The translations under genes and the position numbers were made by a program. A stretch of 64,000 nt of DNA, taken from Oxytricha trifallax (Eukaryota > Ciliophora > Spirotrichea > Sporadotrichida > Oxytrichidae). Shown here in pieces: positions 12,001 through 24,424 of this stretch (position 1 is its first letter; each line of letters starts with the position of its first letter). The notes below the pieces were generated by a model. The model saw nothing but the letters and a program-made list of their open reading frames with translations. It did no database searches and was not told where the DNA came from. The stretch spans positions 58,812 to 122,811 of the forward strand of contig ARYC01000077.1 in NCBI GenBank assembly GCA_000711775.1. Reading direction: 5' to 3'.

Positions 12001-15000
12001 ATGACTAACTCCGGAATGTAATCCAAGATGATCCTTGAACATTAAAACTTAAATATCTAGGCAAATTATTATTTTTTAAAGTTAATTATAAAATAATTAA
12101 CTTAAAATTCGAAAGTAATAATGACAAAATTGTTATTAAGTTATGAGTAAAAAATTTATATTTGTAATTTATTTTTTTATGAGATAGATACATTTTAGTT
12201 TTTGTTAATATATTAAAAATTATATTTTAATTAAAGTAAAAAAAAAAGATAATATGTTATCCCAATTTTCAATTAAATTATTTATTTAAATTTTAGGAGA
12301 TTAATATTTACAAGAGTGTAAAAAGGAAAATTAGGAGAAATTAAAGCTAGTGAAAAACCTTGAAGATCTAGTAAAATTCAAGGTAGCAACTGTAGCAGAC
12401 AAGATAAAAGACAACTCGCAAGATTACAATCAGCTTAAGGGCTTAGAAATATTTCAAAAATTATGTGATCCATTATTGGCAAATCAGCAGCATTACCCAT
12501 CACTAACTAAAAAGGCTTATCTGCCCATTGTAAACTCAAAATCTATCAATAATAGGTAAGGGAGTAGAGAAGCCTCAAAGTCAAATAACAATAAATACGT
12601 TGATAATAGAACTTCACTGCCCATGTTAACGAACAAAAACGACTTGAGGTTAGAGTAACTCCCAACAGAAACCAATAATTAATAGAACTACTAAAACCCC
12701 ATCAGTCAATTAAGAACAAAGATTGTGAGATAAGAACAATTAAATTAAAATATAATTATTTTTGACTGAAATTAATTTTAATTAGGCTAAAATCAAATTT
12801 ACGCACCCTGATTAGTTTATTTTATAGAGACAATTGATCGAGCCAATTGTTTTAATAATTAGCCCAAAAATCATTAATTTACGCAAAAAATAATTATATT
12901 TTAATTTAATTGTTCTTATCTCCCAATCTTTGTTCTTAATTGCAATGGGGTTTTATAACAGTTAGGCATAAATCCCATTAAACAGCCTGTAGAGTAATAA
13001 CAACTGGAATACAAAATCCTAAGCAGTTGACCCTTTAAACATCACAGAGAACCCGTACTAATCCTAAACAACCAAGAGAAATATATCAGAGAAGACCACA
13101 GATCCAGTTAAATTCTTGCAAGACTACTTCAAGCCCAGCAGCAATAAGCCGGCTAGAAGGGCCTCTAATGTAAATTATGTGATGGCTAAGTATGAAAGAA
13201 AGTTCTTGGAAGACAAGAAAAAGTCAATGATTTCTTAATAAAAAACAGCTGATTAGCAGTCGTAGCTTAATATAGATGATGATCAAATTTCAATTAATTA
13301 ACTCCCATCTAGTGCGAATTATTTAAAAAATATTTTATTAATATGGGGTAGCAGAGAACAAATTCTTAAAACTATAATAATGCTTCATTCTACTCTTTTA
13401 TGAATGTAGGTAGAAAGTAATATAAAGAAGATGGGAATATTCAAAGTAATTTCAATGAAACATTTAATCAAAAAAACAATGAAATTTCATATTTATAAAA
13501 AAGAATAGAATAAGAGATTTTAATTTTAATTTTTTTTCTATAATATATCTGAAATATAAATTAATTCTTATCTTTTTCCCATTTTTGTTAATTTATATGG
13601 AATCTTAAATCTTTCTACTATATGATGTGAATAATTCAATTTTATTTATTATTTTTTTATCCTTCACAATGTATAAATATATATAAACAATAAAAAAATG
13701 TACTCGATTAATCTCAATTTGATCTCCATGTTGAGCAGCCATCAATGAACATTTTAAACTTCTAGAGAATGAAAGATGAAATAAAGCAGCTCTTCAATAA
13801 CGAACACAGTTTTACTGCAGCAGCTTATGATTAATAAAACTAGAATGATTACAATGAGAATCTGCCTTCCAATAGATATCAAGAAACCTTAAAATAGATG
13901 CTAAACTAGCCTATTCCACCCAGTAATAATTAAGATTCAGAGACATATCGCAGACATATTGGCTTTAAAAGTGTGATATAAGATGATTTAATGCCCAGAT
14001 CATCAAACATTAATAAAACCATGATAAATCAGATGAGTTACTCTAACAGCGAAAATGAACAGCAATTAGTTAGTAAGAACTAAAATTCTAATATGCTGAG
14101 ACCCCTGAATAGAAGTTTCGATTTGAAGGATGGGCAATTGAGTTTCAACAAGGGGAATAGAATTACTGATTCAAGGGATAAGAAAATCTAGAAAATATTC
14201 AGATAAGAGTTAAGTAAGGGGATTAAACCATCTAAACTTACTGATATACAGCAAGTAAAGTCTATTGGGTTTGATTAATTCTAACATAACGTCAAATCAG
14301 AAAAATATCTAAAGATATCATTTATAAAATTACATTATTAGGGTATCTTGATTCTGAGAAGTGATCTAGATTGTTTCATTAAATTTAATTTAAAATCAGA
14401 AATGCTGAAGAAATTTAGGTCTTAATAGCAGTCACAACTTAGCTAGTACCAAAAGGAACAATATAAGTCTTAGTAGGTGTACCAAATTCAATAAAATGAC
14501 TGCTCATAGAATTAATATAATGAAACCTCTTTTGTTAACCAAACTTAGAAATCTTAGGTTCAATTATCAAGCTAGCATTCTACTTAGCTTAATTTTAACT
14601 AAAACTAAAGGAATCAATCTCCCTTATTTTTTATAAAACGATGAAATAATTAATTTGAATTTAATCTCATATCTTTCAGCATGAAACATCAGTTTAGTAT
14701 TAATCTAAAGTCAATCAAACTTAAAAGCCTGGCTTAAAGCCTGGTGAATAACTTCAACCTCTCAATCACTATTAAAAATTGAAGCAATCTCAAAAAGAAA
14801 CTTAACTCAATAAAGAATTGATTAAATTTAATAGAGGGAGAGATATCAATAGACTTAAAGAAAATTTCAAAAAAGATTAGTTAAAATAGTAAAACCTTGA
14901 ATCTGGAATAATAAAAGAATCGAGTAATAAACCTAACAATTTTATAGATAAGGAGAAGAGAATTCAAAAACTTGCCTAAGCTTCTATATTAATTTAATAT

Positions 15001-18000
15001 ATATTATATCTAACAGACCGAGACAATAGTTCAAAGAAGACTTAATGCAAAGAAACAATACAGACATTTAAGAATATTTTACAAATCAGCAACCTGTACT
15101 CTCCAATAATAACTTTGATTAATTCGATATAAAGAGACAAGTTACAGATAATTTACTATATAAATCTTTACTCTAAGAACCCTCAGCCGATCTTAAACCT
15201 GACGAAGTTGATGAAATTTCTCAAAAAATTGACGAAGCCCTTAGAAAAACTTAGTCAGATATAAGCAATATGAATCTCATGAACACTTAAAACATACTAA
15301 ATTAAGAGTTAGAAGAAGCTGCTCTTAAACCTAAACAAATCCAGAAAGTGTCGTTCATTAAAAAAGAAGATAAGCAGTAATTGTAAGCGAATGAAGTCAT
15401 TATATAGATGCCAGTGGAGAGCTCTATTTCAACTGGTGTTATGAATTAAAATGCTTCTATATCTCACATGTAGCCAGTTCTCAACAAAAAATCATCATAA
15501 ATATAGAAAGTTTTGTAATAAAGGTAACCTAAGCATTAAGTTAAATACTCAATTATTGATTAAAGTGGGTATCTTACTTAATAAGAGCATCCTATTGATT
15601 TAGCTTCAGAAGAGCTACAAAATTAACTGATGGAATATGCAATCAAATACTATTGTATATAAAATTCAATAAATTCTTATTTTCTTATAATATATTTGTG
15701 ATGTCACTATTTTAAATATACACAAAAGCAATTCTCCACACTTCCCTAAAAATTATTTTGCTAATGCTTAATTATATTTAATTAAAAATAATATTTCTAA
15801 AACTTTGATAAATTAGGCTATTTAATACTGAGATTCAAAGAAAACTAATTAAAATTCAAACCAATTTGTGTTTAATAATTTTTTATTAAATTAAAGTTAT
15901 TCAGGAATTCATTTAACTACTTAAAAAATAATTTTAAGGGGTTCTAAATCCTGAAAAGAAAAGCATGGTCTCCTAAGAGATTCAAGAAGTTCCCAAGATT
16001 TACAATATTCCTGAACAGAGAAGAAGACATTGGCAAGGAGTACTTAAAGGATAACATAATCAGTCTCAATCCAGAATTTATGAATTACCTGCTTAATTCA
16101 GCAAATCCAGCTTAAAACCCCAAATAAAATTTCTAACATGCTAGTAATTAGAATTTATAGTCTCAAAGAAACCTCATTAATGAAGAAGGTATAGAATTAG
16201 AAAATTCTTAGATAAACATTGATTAAAATATCCTAAACTCCTAAACTGATGCTAATTAAGAGCAACTTACTTCTAAGCAATCACAGAAAAACTATAAATA
16301 TCAAGACCCCTTCGATAAAGTTCTCTTGACTAAAGGAATAGACAATTAAATTCTGACTTCATTCAGGACTCTGACAAAAGCAAACAATACAGTCAGTGAT
16401 ACAATGAAAATTATTCACAATAAATATTCTGCACTACCTGTTTAACATCCCCTAATAAGAAAATTAAAGCAGAAGCACTAGTTATATCAAATAAACGAAG
16501 AGGATGACTATAGGAATAACATTGACATGGATTCAGAATAGTAAATGCAACAATATTACAGCCAAAACGATCAGAAAGACAGCATGAATGTAACAAACTT
16601 CACCTAATAGAAGAAGGAACTTTATTCATTTGCTAAGTAGCAATAATTGGAGCACAGCAGATCCAGTTCAATAGGGTCAGACGATTAAACCAATCAATAA
16701 AATACTAATTCAGGGGAGCCCTCGTAGAGGTTGATTAGTGTTTAGTTTAAATCTAGGATGAATATCAGAGATGAGAATGATGCGGCATTCGCTGTTACAA
16801 GTGGAAGGGAGCAAAAAGCTTAAAATAGCAAGCAAGAAAATATTACAAACAATCTTTGTGATAACTTCAATACAAGAACACTTTAAGATGGGGATGTAAA
16901 TTAAAAACCAATAAATATTAATTAAGATTTATTTCAATTTATAATTTAATTTTAGAAATATTGTAATTGTAAATATATTTCGCAGTTTGATAGTAATTTT
17001 CAAATGAATTACTATCAATATTAGCTTATACCAAATTAATGTTTAAGAAATCCTAAATAAATATTATAGGTTCAGACATTTTATTTATAAAAGGATTTTA
17101 GTATTTAAATGTGAAATCAAATGATATCTTGACTCAAAACATTCAGAGTAAGGTAAACTCAGCTTCAATCAATGGTAACAGAAGATAAGGAGATACTTAA
17201 AATAATTCAATTGAAAACTCAGTTGAGCGAGAAAATTCAATAAAAGTAATGAAATAAACAATTGAAAACCACACTTTCATAGATATCAAAGACTAAAATA
17301 ACTAAGCTAATAATACTTTAAATTCTGTAATTTTATTATAAAATGCTTAAAGCTATAGAATCTAAGTAATTAATCATTCCTAATAAAGACATGTCGCCTA
17401 TGTAATCATAACTAGCGAATAAAAACACAAATAGAGAATTCAATAAATTTCTAATGGATAGCACATCAGATTAATTTCAGTCAAAATATCTCACTCAGTT
17501 TGATGGCTCAAATGAAGACACAAAGATTATTAAATTTACATAGTAATTATTGTCTTTATTATGATAAAGAGATATGAGAACATAATGACAGATATTAAAA
17601 ATTCTTAGCAATAAGATATTATACAAAACAGAGACAATAGCCAAGATAATGCGAAAGATACTATTAAATCGTAAAAGTATCAATACAGCATGTAGAGAAT
17701 TGATCCCTCAGAAATGTTAATTTTATTATGTTTTAATAAGTAAATTTAGAAATGAGATATTTCATAGTTTATGTTTGGCAAATAGAAGATTTTGAAGGCA
17801 TAACTTGCAAATCTTCCAGGAGGATAGCAATTCTTAAAGTCACATATGCAGTCAATTTATGTAGACTAATCTATGACATAGAATGATCCTTATCTCTCAG
17901 CTGGAGCTGCTTCTGATTCTGAGTAGATGATGCTATCCAAGAATTTTCCATAAGCAAAACGAAAACATGTTAATCATGCTGGAGGCTACCAATTATAGCC

Positions 18001-18769
18001 AAAAGCCTAAAAGAATACAGAAAATTAAAGCAATTCAAATCCTCAAAACAATGGAATTTTGAATAGGAAAAGTAGCAACCAGACCAACTTACAAGACCTT
18101 CTAAACATGAATCTCTTAGACAATCCCTAAGTACTTTTAAATAGAATGTCTGAACTCACAAATAACCTCGATTTTCAAGCTCTAAAACAGCTTTAATCGT
18201 AGACACAGCTAAATGAAGAAGAAAAGTAGGATTTTGCTAGAAAATTGATGTTTCCTCCTGTTAATAAGTTAAAGAACATGATCAATGAATTGTATCAGAA
18301 AGAGAAAAAATACGTGAGGCAATATCTCAGAGAAGACTACATAGAAAAGAACAACTTCATCTTTGAATTGAATAAGAGTCATAAATTGCACACTAATAAA
18401 GAAGTAAAGAAGCGAGGTGGTCTTTCTTAAGAGAGGAATGAAACTGGTACCAGTATAAATGGCATTAATAACTTAAGTAGCATGATTTAAACTAACAGTG
18501 CTGCTATTCAACAGTAGAACTCAAACTAATATGTTATTGCAAAAGATGGCTAGACTTTTTATGGAATGACCAGTGGGAGTGGAGTCGTCAACTACACGAA
18601 TGATGTTGGCACTTCTGCGTTGAAATAGGATTATCCCAGGCACAAAAATACAGGAAATGGAGATAAAAGCTTTATGATGGGAGATGCAGGAGGAGGAACC
18701 ATAATGGAAGCTATGAGTCTTTCTTATTACCAGGTTATGGATTCAAACTACCAGAACTAAAATATTTGA
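12001..18769 (+). CDS. Very large Q/N-rich protein, many IESs
   Basis: I do not recognise this protein. It starts at ATG 12001 (MTNSGMQSKM) and ends at TGA 18767-18769. Joining MDSs at shared pointers (TA 12692/12954, AAT 13317/13340, AGAAT 13502/13766) keeps one frame across what first looks like two genes. Further eliminated segments lie at about 12060-12300, 14620-14690, 14985-15010, 15650-15950, 16925-17105, 17310-17350 and 17720-17790; those borders are approximate. The product, probably over 1,800 residues, is rich in Q, N, S and K, with charged helical patches, for example KKDQLKQQN near 14880 and a basic stretch INELYQKEKKYVRQYL near 18290. No enzymatic motif is visible. It could be a scaffold or cytoskeletal protein; two adjacent genes remain possible. 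Confidence 0.6.
12692..12953. mobile_element. 262 bp TA-flanked inverted-repeat element inside an IES
   Basis: TA occurs at 12692-12693 and 12954-12955. Between them lies an element with inverted repeats of about 65 bases starting AAACCCCAT on each side. The arms contain AATTAAGAACAAAGATTG on the left and its complement at about 12922-12940. Precise removal with one TA rejoins EQLPTETNNQQNY to NSQAQIPLN in frame. The TA duplication is typical of Tc1/mariner-superfamily insertions, and the end sequence resembles one telomeric C4A4 unit. It is too short to code, so a MITE mobilised by a transposase in trans is the likely reading. Confidence 0.8.
13317..13339 (+). other. 23 bp IES, pointer AAT
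   Basis: AAT at 13317-13319 and 13340-13342. Removing 23 bases joins LPSSAN to MGQQRTNSQNYNN and keeps the frame that runs on to 13500. Without excision the frame ends at a TGA near 13400. Confidence 0.65.
13502..13765 (+). other. 264 bp IES, pointer AGAAT
   Basis: AGAAT lies at 13502-13506 and 13766-13770. Excision joins EISYLQKR to MKDEIKQLFNNE in frame. This join is the main evidence that the coding blocks at 12.0-13.5 kb and 13.77-18.77 kb belong to one gene. Confidence 0.7.
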
Positions 18770-19242
18770 CAAAAAACATTCTAATTTTAATTTTATCATT
18801 TAATTCTTAATTGAAATAAGAAAAGGGAAATTTACAAAAATTTGTAGATGTTATATTGAATAATTATGAATTATATATTTATATAGATAAGATTAAAAGT
18901 TAACTATTTATAGTGTTGTTAAATGTAGGTTGGTAGGTTGTTTGCTGTATACATGATGTTTATAATGGTCTATGAAATCTGATAAAACAATGAATAGATA
19001 GCTCTTTAGCAACACAAATAGATGATATTTTTTATATATTTTTCCTTTTTTATATAAAATACTATAAATAGAAGACCTATTCATACTTAGAGAGATCCAG
19101 ATCTGGAGCAGTCTCTCGTCACAAAACTTAAAGAGCTGAATTCATTTCCTAGGAGATTCATAAATCTATTATTTCTATGCATACAAGGAAGTTTAGTTTA
19201 TATGATTCATGTTTTCACAGATTTCGCTTCAAATGCTGATGC
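18770..19242. other. Convergent intergenic region with a short open frame
   Basis: Lies between the stop of the large Q/N-rich gene and the stop of the CAF1 gene on the other strand. Mostly AT-rich. From about 19070 a plus-strand frame reads protein-like text (RPIHTQRDPDLEQSLVTKL) up to a TGA at 19247-19249, overlapping the CAF1 end. I cannot connect it to a gene; it may be an MDS of another locus or chance. Confidence 0.4.
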
Positions 19243-22200
19243 TCATTGATAAAAGCCTCCGTTGCTGTTTTAAAAGCTTCCTTAGTGTCCGTTGTTGCTG
19301 CCGTTGTAGTAGTTCAAATAAAGTAATATTGTATGATTTATAAATTATGTTGAGAAATATATCATAAGTTTATTTATAGCGAAATAAAAAGCTCAAGCAA
19401 TTTAATTATATACTATAAATTAATAATTAGTGTCATTCTTTAATAAATTATTAAAAGTTTACCTTTTATTCTATAAATATAATTAGAATGATACCTTGCA
19501 TTAATAGTAAATTTTAAAATTAGTAATATCATATTATAACCTTTAGATTTGAATAATAGAATATTTTTCCCAAGAAAAAATTAATTAAAATGCAAAATCA
19601 ATCCTGATTCTAGTGTAATAATATAATTATTTCCAGGATGATTAATGGTTTGGATGATGATGCTATGAGAATTGATGATTAAGCAAATCTAAGCCAGTAT
19701 TGCCCATGCCAACAGATGATATGCCATGACTTTAGCTTGGAGTTAAATTTCTCATCATAAATTGATTATCAATAATCATGGGAGGTGGAGTGGTACTTTA
19801 CAACAAATGATTGCTTGACATTCCTCCTAATGTTTTGGCTCCTCCAAAGTTAGCAGTGTTTCCATCTAAAAACATGTTGTTATCTTTTGCCTTGCTTGAT
19901 TTCTTACCATCGAGAAATTAATGTTGCTGATTGAATTGCTGTTGTTAAAAGCTTTAAGAGCCTGTAGCGCCACTTCTTGTTGGCTGGAAGACATTTAAGT
20001 CGAGGTTATTTGAACTTGCTGTATTCAAACCATTGTAGAAGAAGCCACCGTCATAGTCTCCGTTTGGCACAAAATTGTAAAAGAGTTCATGAGGAGTATT
20101 GTCGCCGTCTTCATAATTGTTAGAAGCTAAGGGATCTATGTGATGGATTGTAGCAGGTGCTCTATTCACAGATGGGTAAGCCTGATCATTGCTAAAGCCA
20201 TAAACTTCTTAATTGTAGTCTGTTTAGATCTAAGGGAATAATGATGGATTGCTCTACTTTAGCTTAAAGAAAACTTGGGATGTGACCAAACTATCAGACC
20301 CAGCCTAGTGAGTAATGCCGATACGTTGAATGCCAAGTTAATCAGCTATTCTGTTCAAACCTCCGCTTTCTATCAAATCGTAGAACTCGTGTTGGAAGGT
20401 TTTAATATCGTAGATGTTTGGGAAGAATATCTTTAGCAGCTAGTAAAAATTCTCCTTTGACTTTGGAAGGAGTTCATTCATCATAATTTTCAACAAATAT
20501 GCAAAATCATAGCAACCATGAAAGCAAATCCAGTGTATTCTGTCATTCAGAATAAGTCCAGATTGAGTAACTTTTTCGGCAAAATACAAGGGATGGATAC
20601 CGTGTCTCTTCAATTGTTGGAAATCTATTCCACTGTTTTACAAAAGATTGATTGAAGTGCTTGACTTGTTCTCAGTGTCAATATCAAAATTGAAGTTAAA
20701 TTGCCAGGTTGATATTGGCTCAGGCAAGTTTCCGTTTTCATCTGAGAGTGTAATACCAATCTGAATGATTTTCAATAAATCTACATTTGACTTTATCTTC
20801 AAGTATTCTCTTTGCTAAAATAAATATAAAAATGAAGTCATATTCATTCGAAATAAGATAGATTAAAATTTAAATAATAATATAGAAAAACGAAATATAA
20901 ATTTATAAAATTACATATTCCTAATGTTTATTGATAATAGTTTCACTTTTTATTATAAATTTAATTTTTGTTGAACAATTCTTACAGTACTTAATAATTT
21001 GAAAACTATTTTAAATTTGTTGACATTTATTATTTACATGAAATTTCAAGGAAAAGTTTTTTTTATTCATTATATTAGGATATATGATTGTTTATTATAA
21101 ATTAAAACCTTTAAGTTTTAAGATTTGTATAAACTATTATTTAATAGAATTTGTGCTTCAGTATATTTAGTTAGGAATATTTTTGATTTTTATCATTTTA
21201 TAAAAATAAAAAGAAAAATCATAGTTTTTTTAATTAAAAGTAATGAACTATTATAATTCACCTTATGTACTAAAGATAATAACATTTAGAGCAATTTATG
21301 TTGATTCTTACATCTGAGTTTCTATAGTTTTCTGATATCTCGTCAATGACAACACCTGGAAACTCTGTGTCCTATAAATCATTAAATTTAATAACTAAAT
21401 TATGTATAAAATCATTAATTTTTGTTGTTTGTAAAACTTACCATAGCAACATAGGGAAATTTATCAAGTAGTTCACTTATTATAGGAAGCTCTGTTTCAA
21501 AATTTTCTACCCACACATTTTTTATGTTTGAAGTCTCACTTGATTTCTCTCTGAACAATAAACCCCAGATCCTCTAATATATTTTATTATAATTTTATAT
21601 TGTTAGAGGTACCAAAATGAGAAACAAACTTAATTATGTTATTTATTTTTTCGAAGATATTTTAATTTATATTAAAAATTTAATAAATATTATTTTTAAT
21701 TTATTATTAAATTTATTTAATTTTTAATTTAAATTATAATATATATTTAGCATTTTAAAATTATATAGGAATTTATATTAGGATCATTTATGAACCCAAA
21801 TTTTTAATAAGCTTTGTTCCAATCTATTTTAAGTCTCCTTCATTCTTAAATTTCTTAGATATAAATTAAAAATAGACATTTATATAAATTATAGAGAATA
21901 GGCTTTGTTATTTTATGCAATAATTAATGTTAAAAAATCAGGATAATGTGAAATCTTATACAAATAATGTATGTCTAAGAAGTTTTGGAGTTTTAAATGG
22001 AAGTGATTAAGGAGATTGACCAAGGAGATTATTTGAAAATAAAATATTAATTTATTTCATAATCATAATTAATTTTACCAAATTAGATTCATTATTTTTG
22101 CAATCAAAGCTAAAGTAGCACAAAAAAATGAATATTTTTCTGATTAATTGATCATATTGGCTAAATTTTATTTATATATTTCAGTATATGAACATATTAC

Positions 22201-23597
22201 AATTGATTGATTATTGTTGTTAGTTGATGATTAGAGATTCTATAGCTACTAAGAAATGGAAGGTTGAGGTGTCATGGATTACTGATGAGGGGGTATTGAA
22301 CTTGTGAAGTCCCTCGCATTCATAGAAGCTAAATTAGTTGTTGTTGAAACTCCACTTGCGCTGGTTGTGGTTGTCAAATTGACTTGTTGGGCGTTCATCA
22401 TGAACAAGTGGTTCATGTCCTATTATTGATTGCTTTCTACTCTACCTCTCATTAAAATTATAAACAAAACAGTATAAGAAAGAAAAGTCATTAGGGTCAT
22501 GTTGTTCACCTGCACATTTTAGTTATTTATTCCACCTACTGCATTTTATATGATATATGAAATTAACAAAAGACCTATATTGAAACAATTTAAAAGAATA
22601 AATACAATAATTTGAGGAAATAAAAATTTTCTAAACTTATTAAATTATCTCTTTATTAAAAATTTATAATTTTATATTTATAAAAATGCCTTTACATCAA
22701 AAATTTATGTTGAAGTAAAATTAGAAACTTAATCAACTTAATAAAATATAATATAAAACGTAGTAGACAAATATGGCTTTAATATCATATTTGATTAATC
22801 TGCTAATATTAAAAATGATTTTTTTCCATTCAACTTTAGAAGATTATGAAAATTTTATTTTATTTGATAAGCATTATTCATTGATGTCACTTCACTCATT
22901 TGTCTAACTCGTTCTGAAATGGAATATAAACCTAACTTATTTGAAGCTGTTTGAGATTTATGATTAAAATGCACCAAACATTTTATATGATAAAAATCAT
23001 ATAATTATATTATAAAAAATATTATTGGAATTATTTATTTAAGATTAAAGTAATTATCTAACAATTATATTCCCTATTTTTTCTATTAAATACAAATATA
23101 TTAAAAAAACATATTGAACTTGATCAAATATTTGCAAAGATTACCTTATTTAAATATATAGAATTTAACTTTTTCACAAAGAATAAAAGCATTTATTTAT
23201 TAATGAGATAACCCAATTTAAAAATAAAAAAAGTTTAAGAATTTTTATAGCATAAATTTTGATTGTGTTATTATTAAACAATGTAATATAGTATATCAAT
23301 ATGCAATCATTTAAAATTTTATGTATTAAATGTGGATGATGATTCTAGAGACTGCTCTGCTGTTGTTATTAATTTTGAATGTTTGGATGAGTTTGTTGGT
23401 TTATCACTACTTGCTGCTGGTGAGATGCCATCATCCCAGCCCCTACTCCTACTCCACCCATTACCTATTGAGTTTGTGGGTTCTGCTACATAATAATAAT
23501 AATTAAATCTGCTGCTGTAAGCTTGCGAAATCTAATTAATAATTTTAAGTAATTATATTAATGAATTTAGTAAGAGTTTACATACACTGCTATCCAT
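19243..23597 (-). CDS. CAF1: CAF1/POP2 (CNOT7-type) deadenylase with Q-rich extensions
   Basis: Catalytic subunit of the CCR4-NOT complex, a DEDD 3'-5' exoribonuclease that shortens mRNA poly(A) tails. From the N-terminus: MDSS then Q-rich segments (23330-23597, 22240-22456); catalytic domain from [10 protein letters not shown] near 21590 with ExoI MDTEFPG spanning a 70-base intron; [12 protein letters not shown] near 20790; WQFNFNFD near 20690; Exo[12 protein letters not shown] near 20520; Exo[18 protein letters not shown] near 20290; then a long N/Q/G-rich tail ending [13 protein letters not shown] and TGA at 19243-19245. Metazoan CNOT7 is only about 285 residues, so both low-complexity extensions are unusual. 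An IES (ATTAAA, 22451-23324) is secure; the last join between about 19310 and 19650 is not resolved. Confidence 0.87.
20815..21311 (-). other. 497 bp intron, possibly containing an IES
   Basis: Minus-strand donor GTAAGA after AACTCAGAT and acceptor TTTTAG before CAAAGAGAATAC. Splicing gives [21 protein letters not shown], matching CAF1 family order. It is much longer than the other introns here, so an IES may sit inside it. Confidence 0.7.
21372..21441 (-). other. 70 bp spliceosomal intron in CAF1
   Basis: On the minus strand: exon ending GCTATG, then GTAAGT, then TTATAG before GACACAGAG. Splicing reconstitutes YVAMDTEFPG, the ExoI motif of CAF1. Canonical GT-AG borders and no useful direct repeat favour an intron over an IES. 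Confidence 0.88.
22451..23324 (-). other. 874 bp IES in CAF1 N-terminal region, pointer ATTAAA
   Basis: ATTAAA (plus strand) at 22451-22456 and 23325-23330. Excision joins QNHHPHL to [14 protein letters not shown] in frame on the minus strand. The segment is AT-rich and non-coding. Confidence 0.75.
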
Positions 23598-24424
23598 AGT
23601 TTTGTAAATTCAAAAATCAACCCAAAACCTATTTAATTTATTTTAATATTATATGTCAACATCTTAAAATGAAGATTATATAAGAAAACAGCAATATTAT
23701 TTTTCTTGAGCATTAAATAATTTCATTAAAATTTGTAATTAATTATTCAAAAGGTTTGAATGGATTCTAAAAGAAAGGCTAAGCCATATTGATTTCTACT
23801 TTGCACTTTTATTACTCTAAAATTATATGGGTAATTATTTTTATGGTTTCTTATTTATCTTAGTAATTTATAAAAGTTACAATGTTTTGTTTCTAAAATT
23901 CTATCAATTTATTAATTATTATAATTTAGTATTCAACTTATAGTATTATTGTATTATTCTATAAAAACAACATTTGATTTATCAATTAATAAAAAATTAT
24001 AACATAAAAAGATATTATAAAATGAGTTCAAACTTATTTGATTCAATCATACTAATAAATAAAAAAAGTGGATAGATTACTTATTTTAACTTTATTTTTG
24101 TTTACAGATTATTTTTACAATTCTCAAATTCTATGGTCCATTTTTTTTATTTTTATCAGTTATATATAAATTTAAAGGACTATATTCATAAATATATATT
24201 TAATTAGTTAATCTCATATAGTTTGTATTTTGCAATGATTATACTCTTTTAATGAGTTAAATGACAAATATATACTATAAATTTAAATTCTAAGACCTTT
24301 TTATTCATTGATTCTGGCCTTACAACTAAAAATATTTACTTATTATAAAATTTTCTAATTACAAGTAATTGTATGTTAAGTTGCAAGCAAGTGACTTAAT
24401 GTAAATAAAAAATAGGAATAAAAT
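23598..24424. other. Divergent intergenic region
   Basis: About 830 bases of AT-rich DNA between the CAF1 start on the minus strand and the next gene on the plus strand. I see no ORF, RNA gene or inverted repeat. It must hold both promoters and the two chromosome-fragmentation and telomere-addition sites if the genes end up on separate nanochromosomes. Confidence 0.5.

Noticed and set aside
16950..17035. Small hairpin GATAGTAATT...AATTACTATC as a terminator or RNA
   Set aside because: It lies inside an eliminated segment of the Q/N-rich gene and is short; no RNA class fits.
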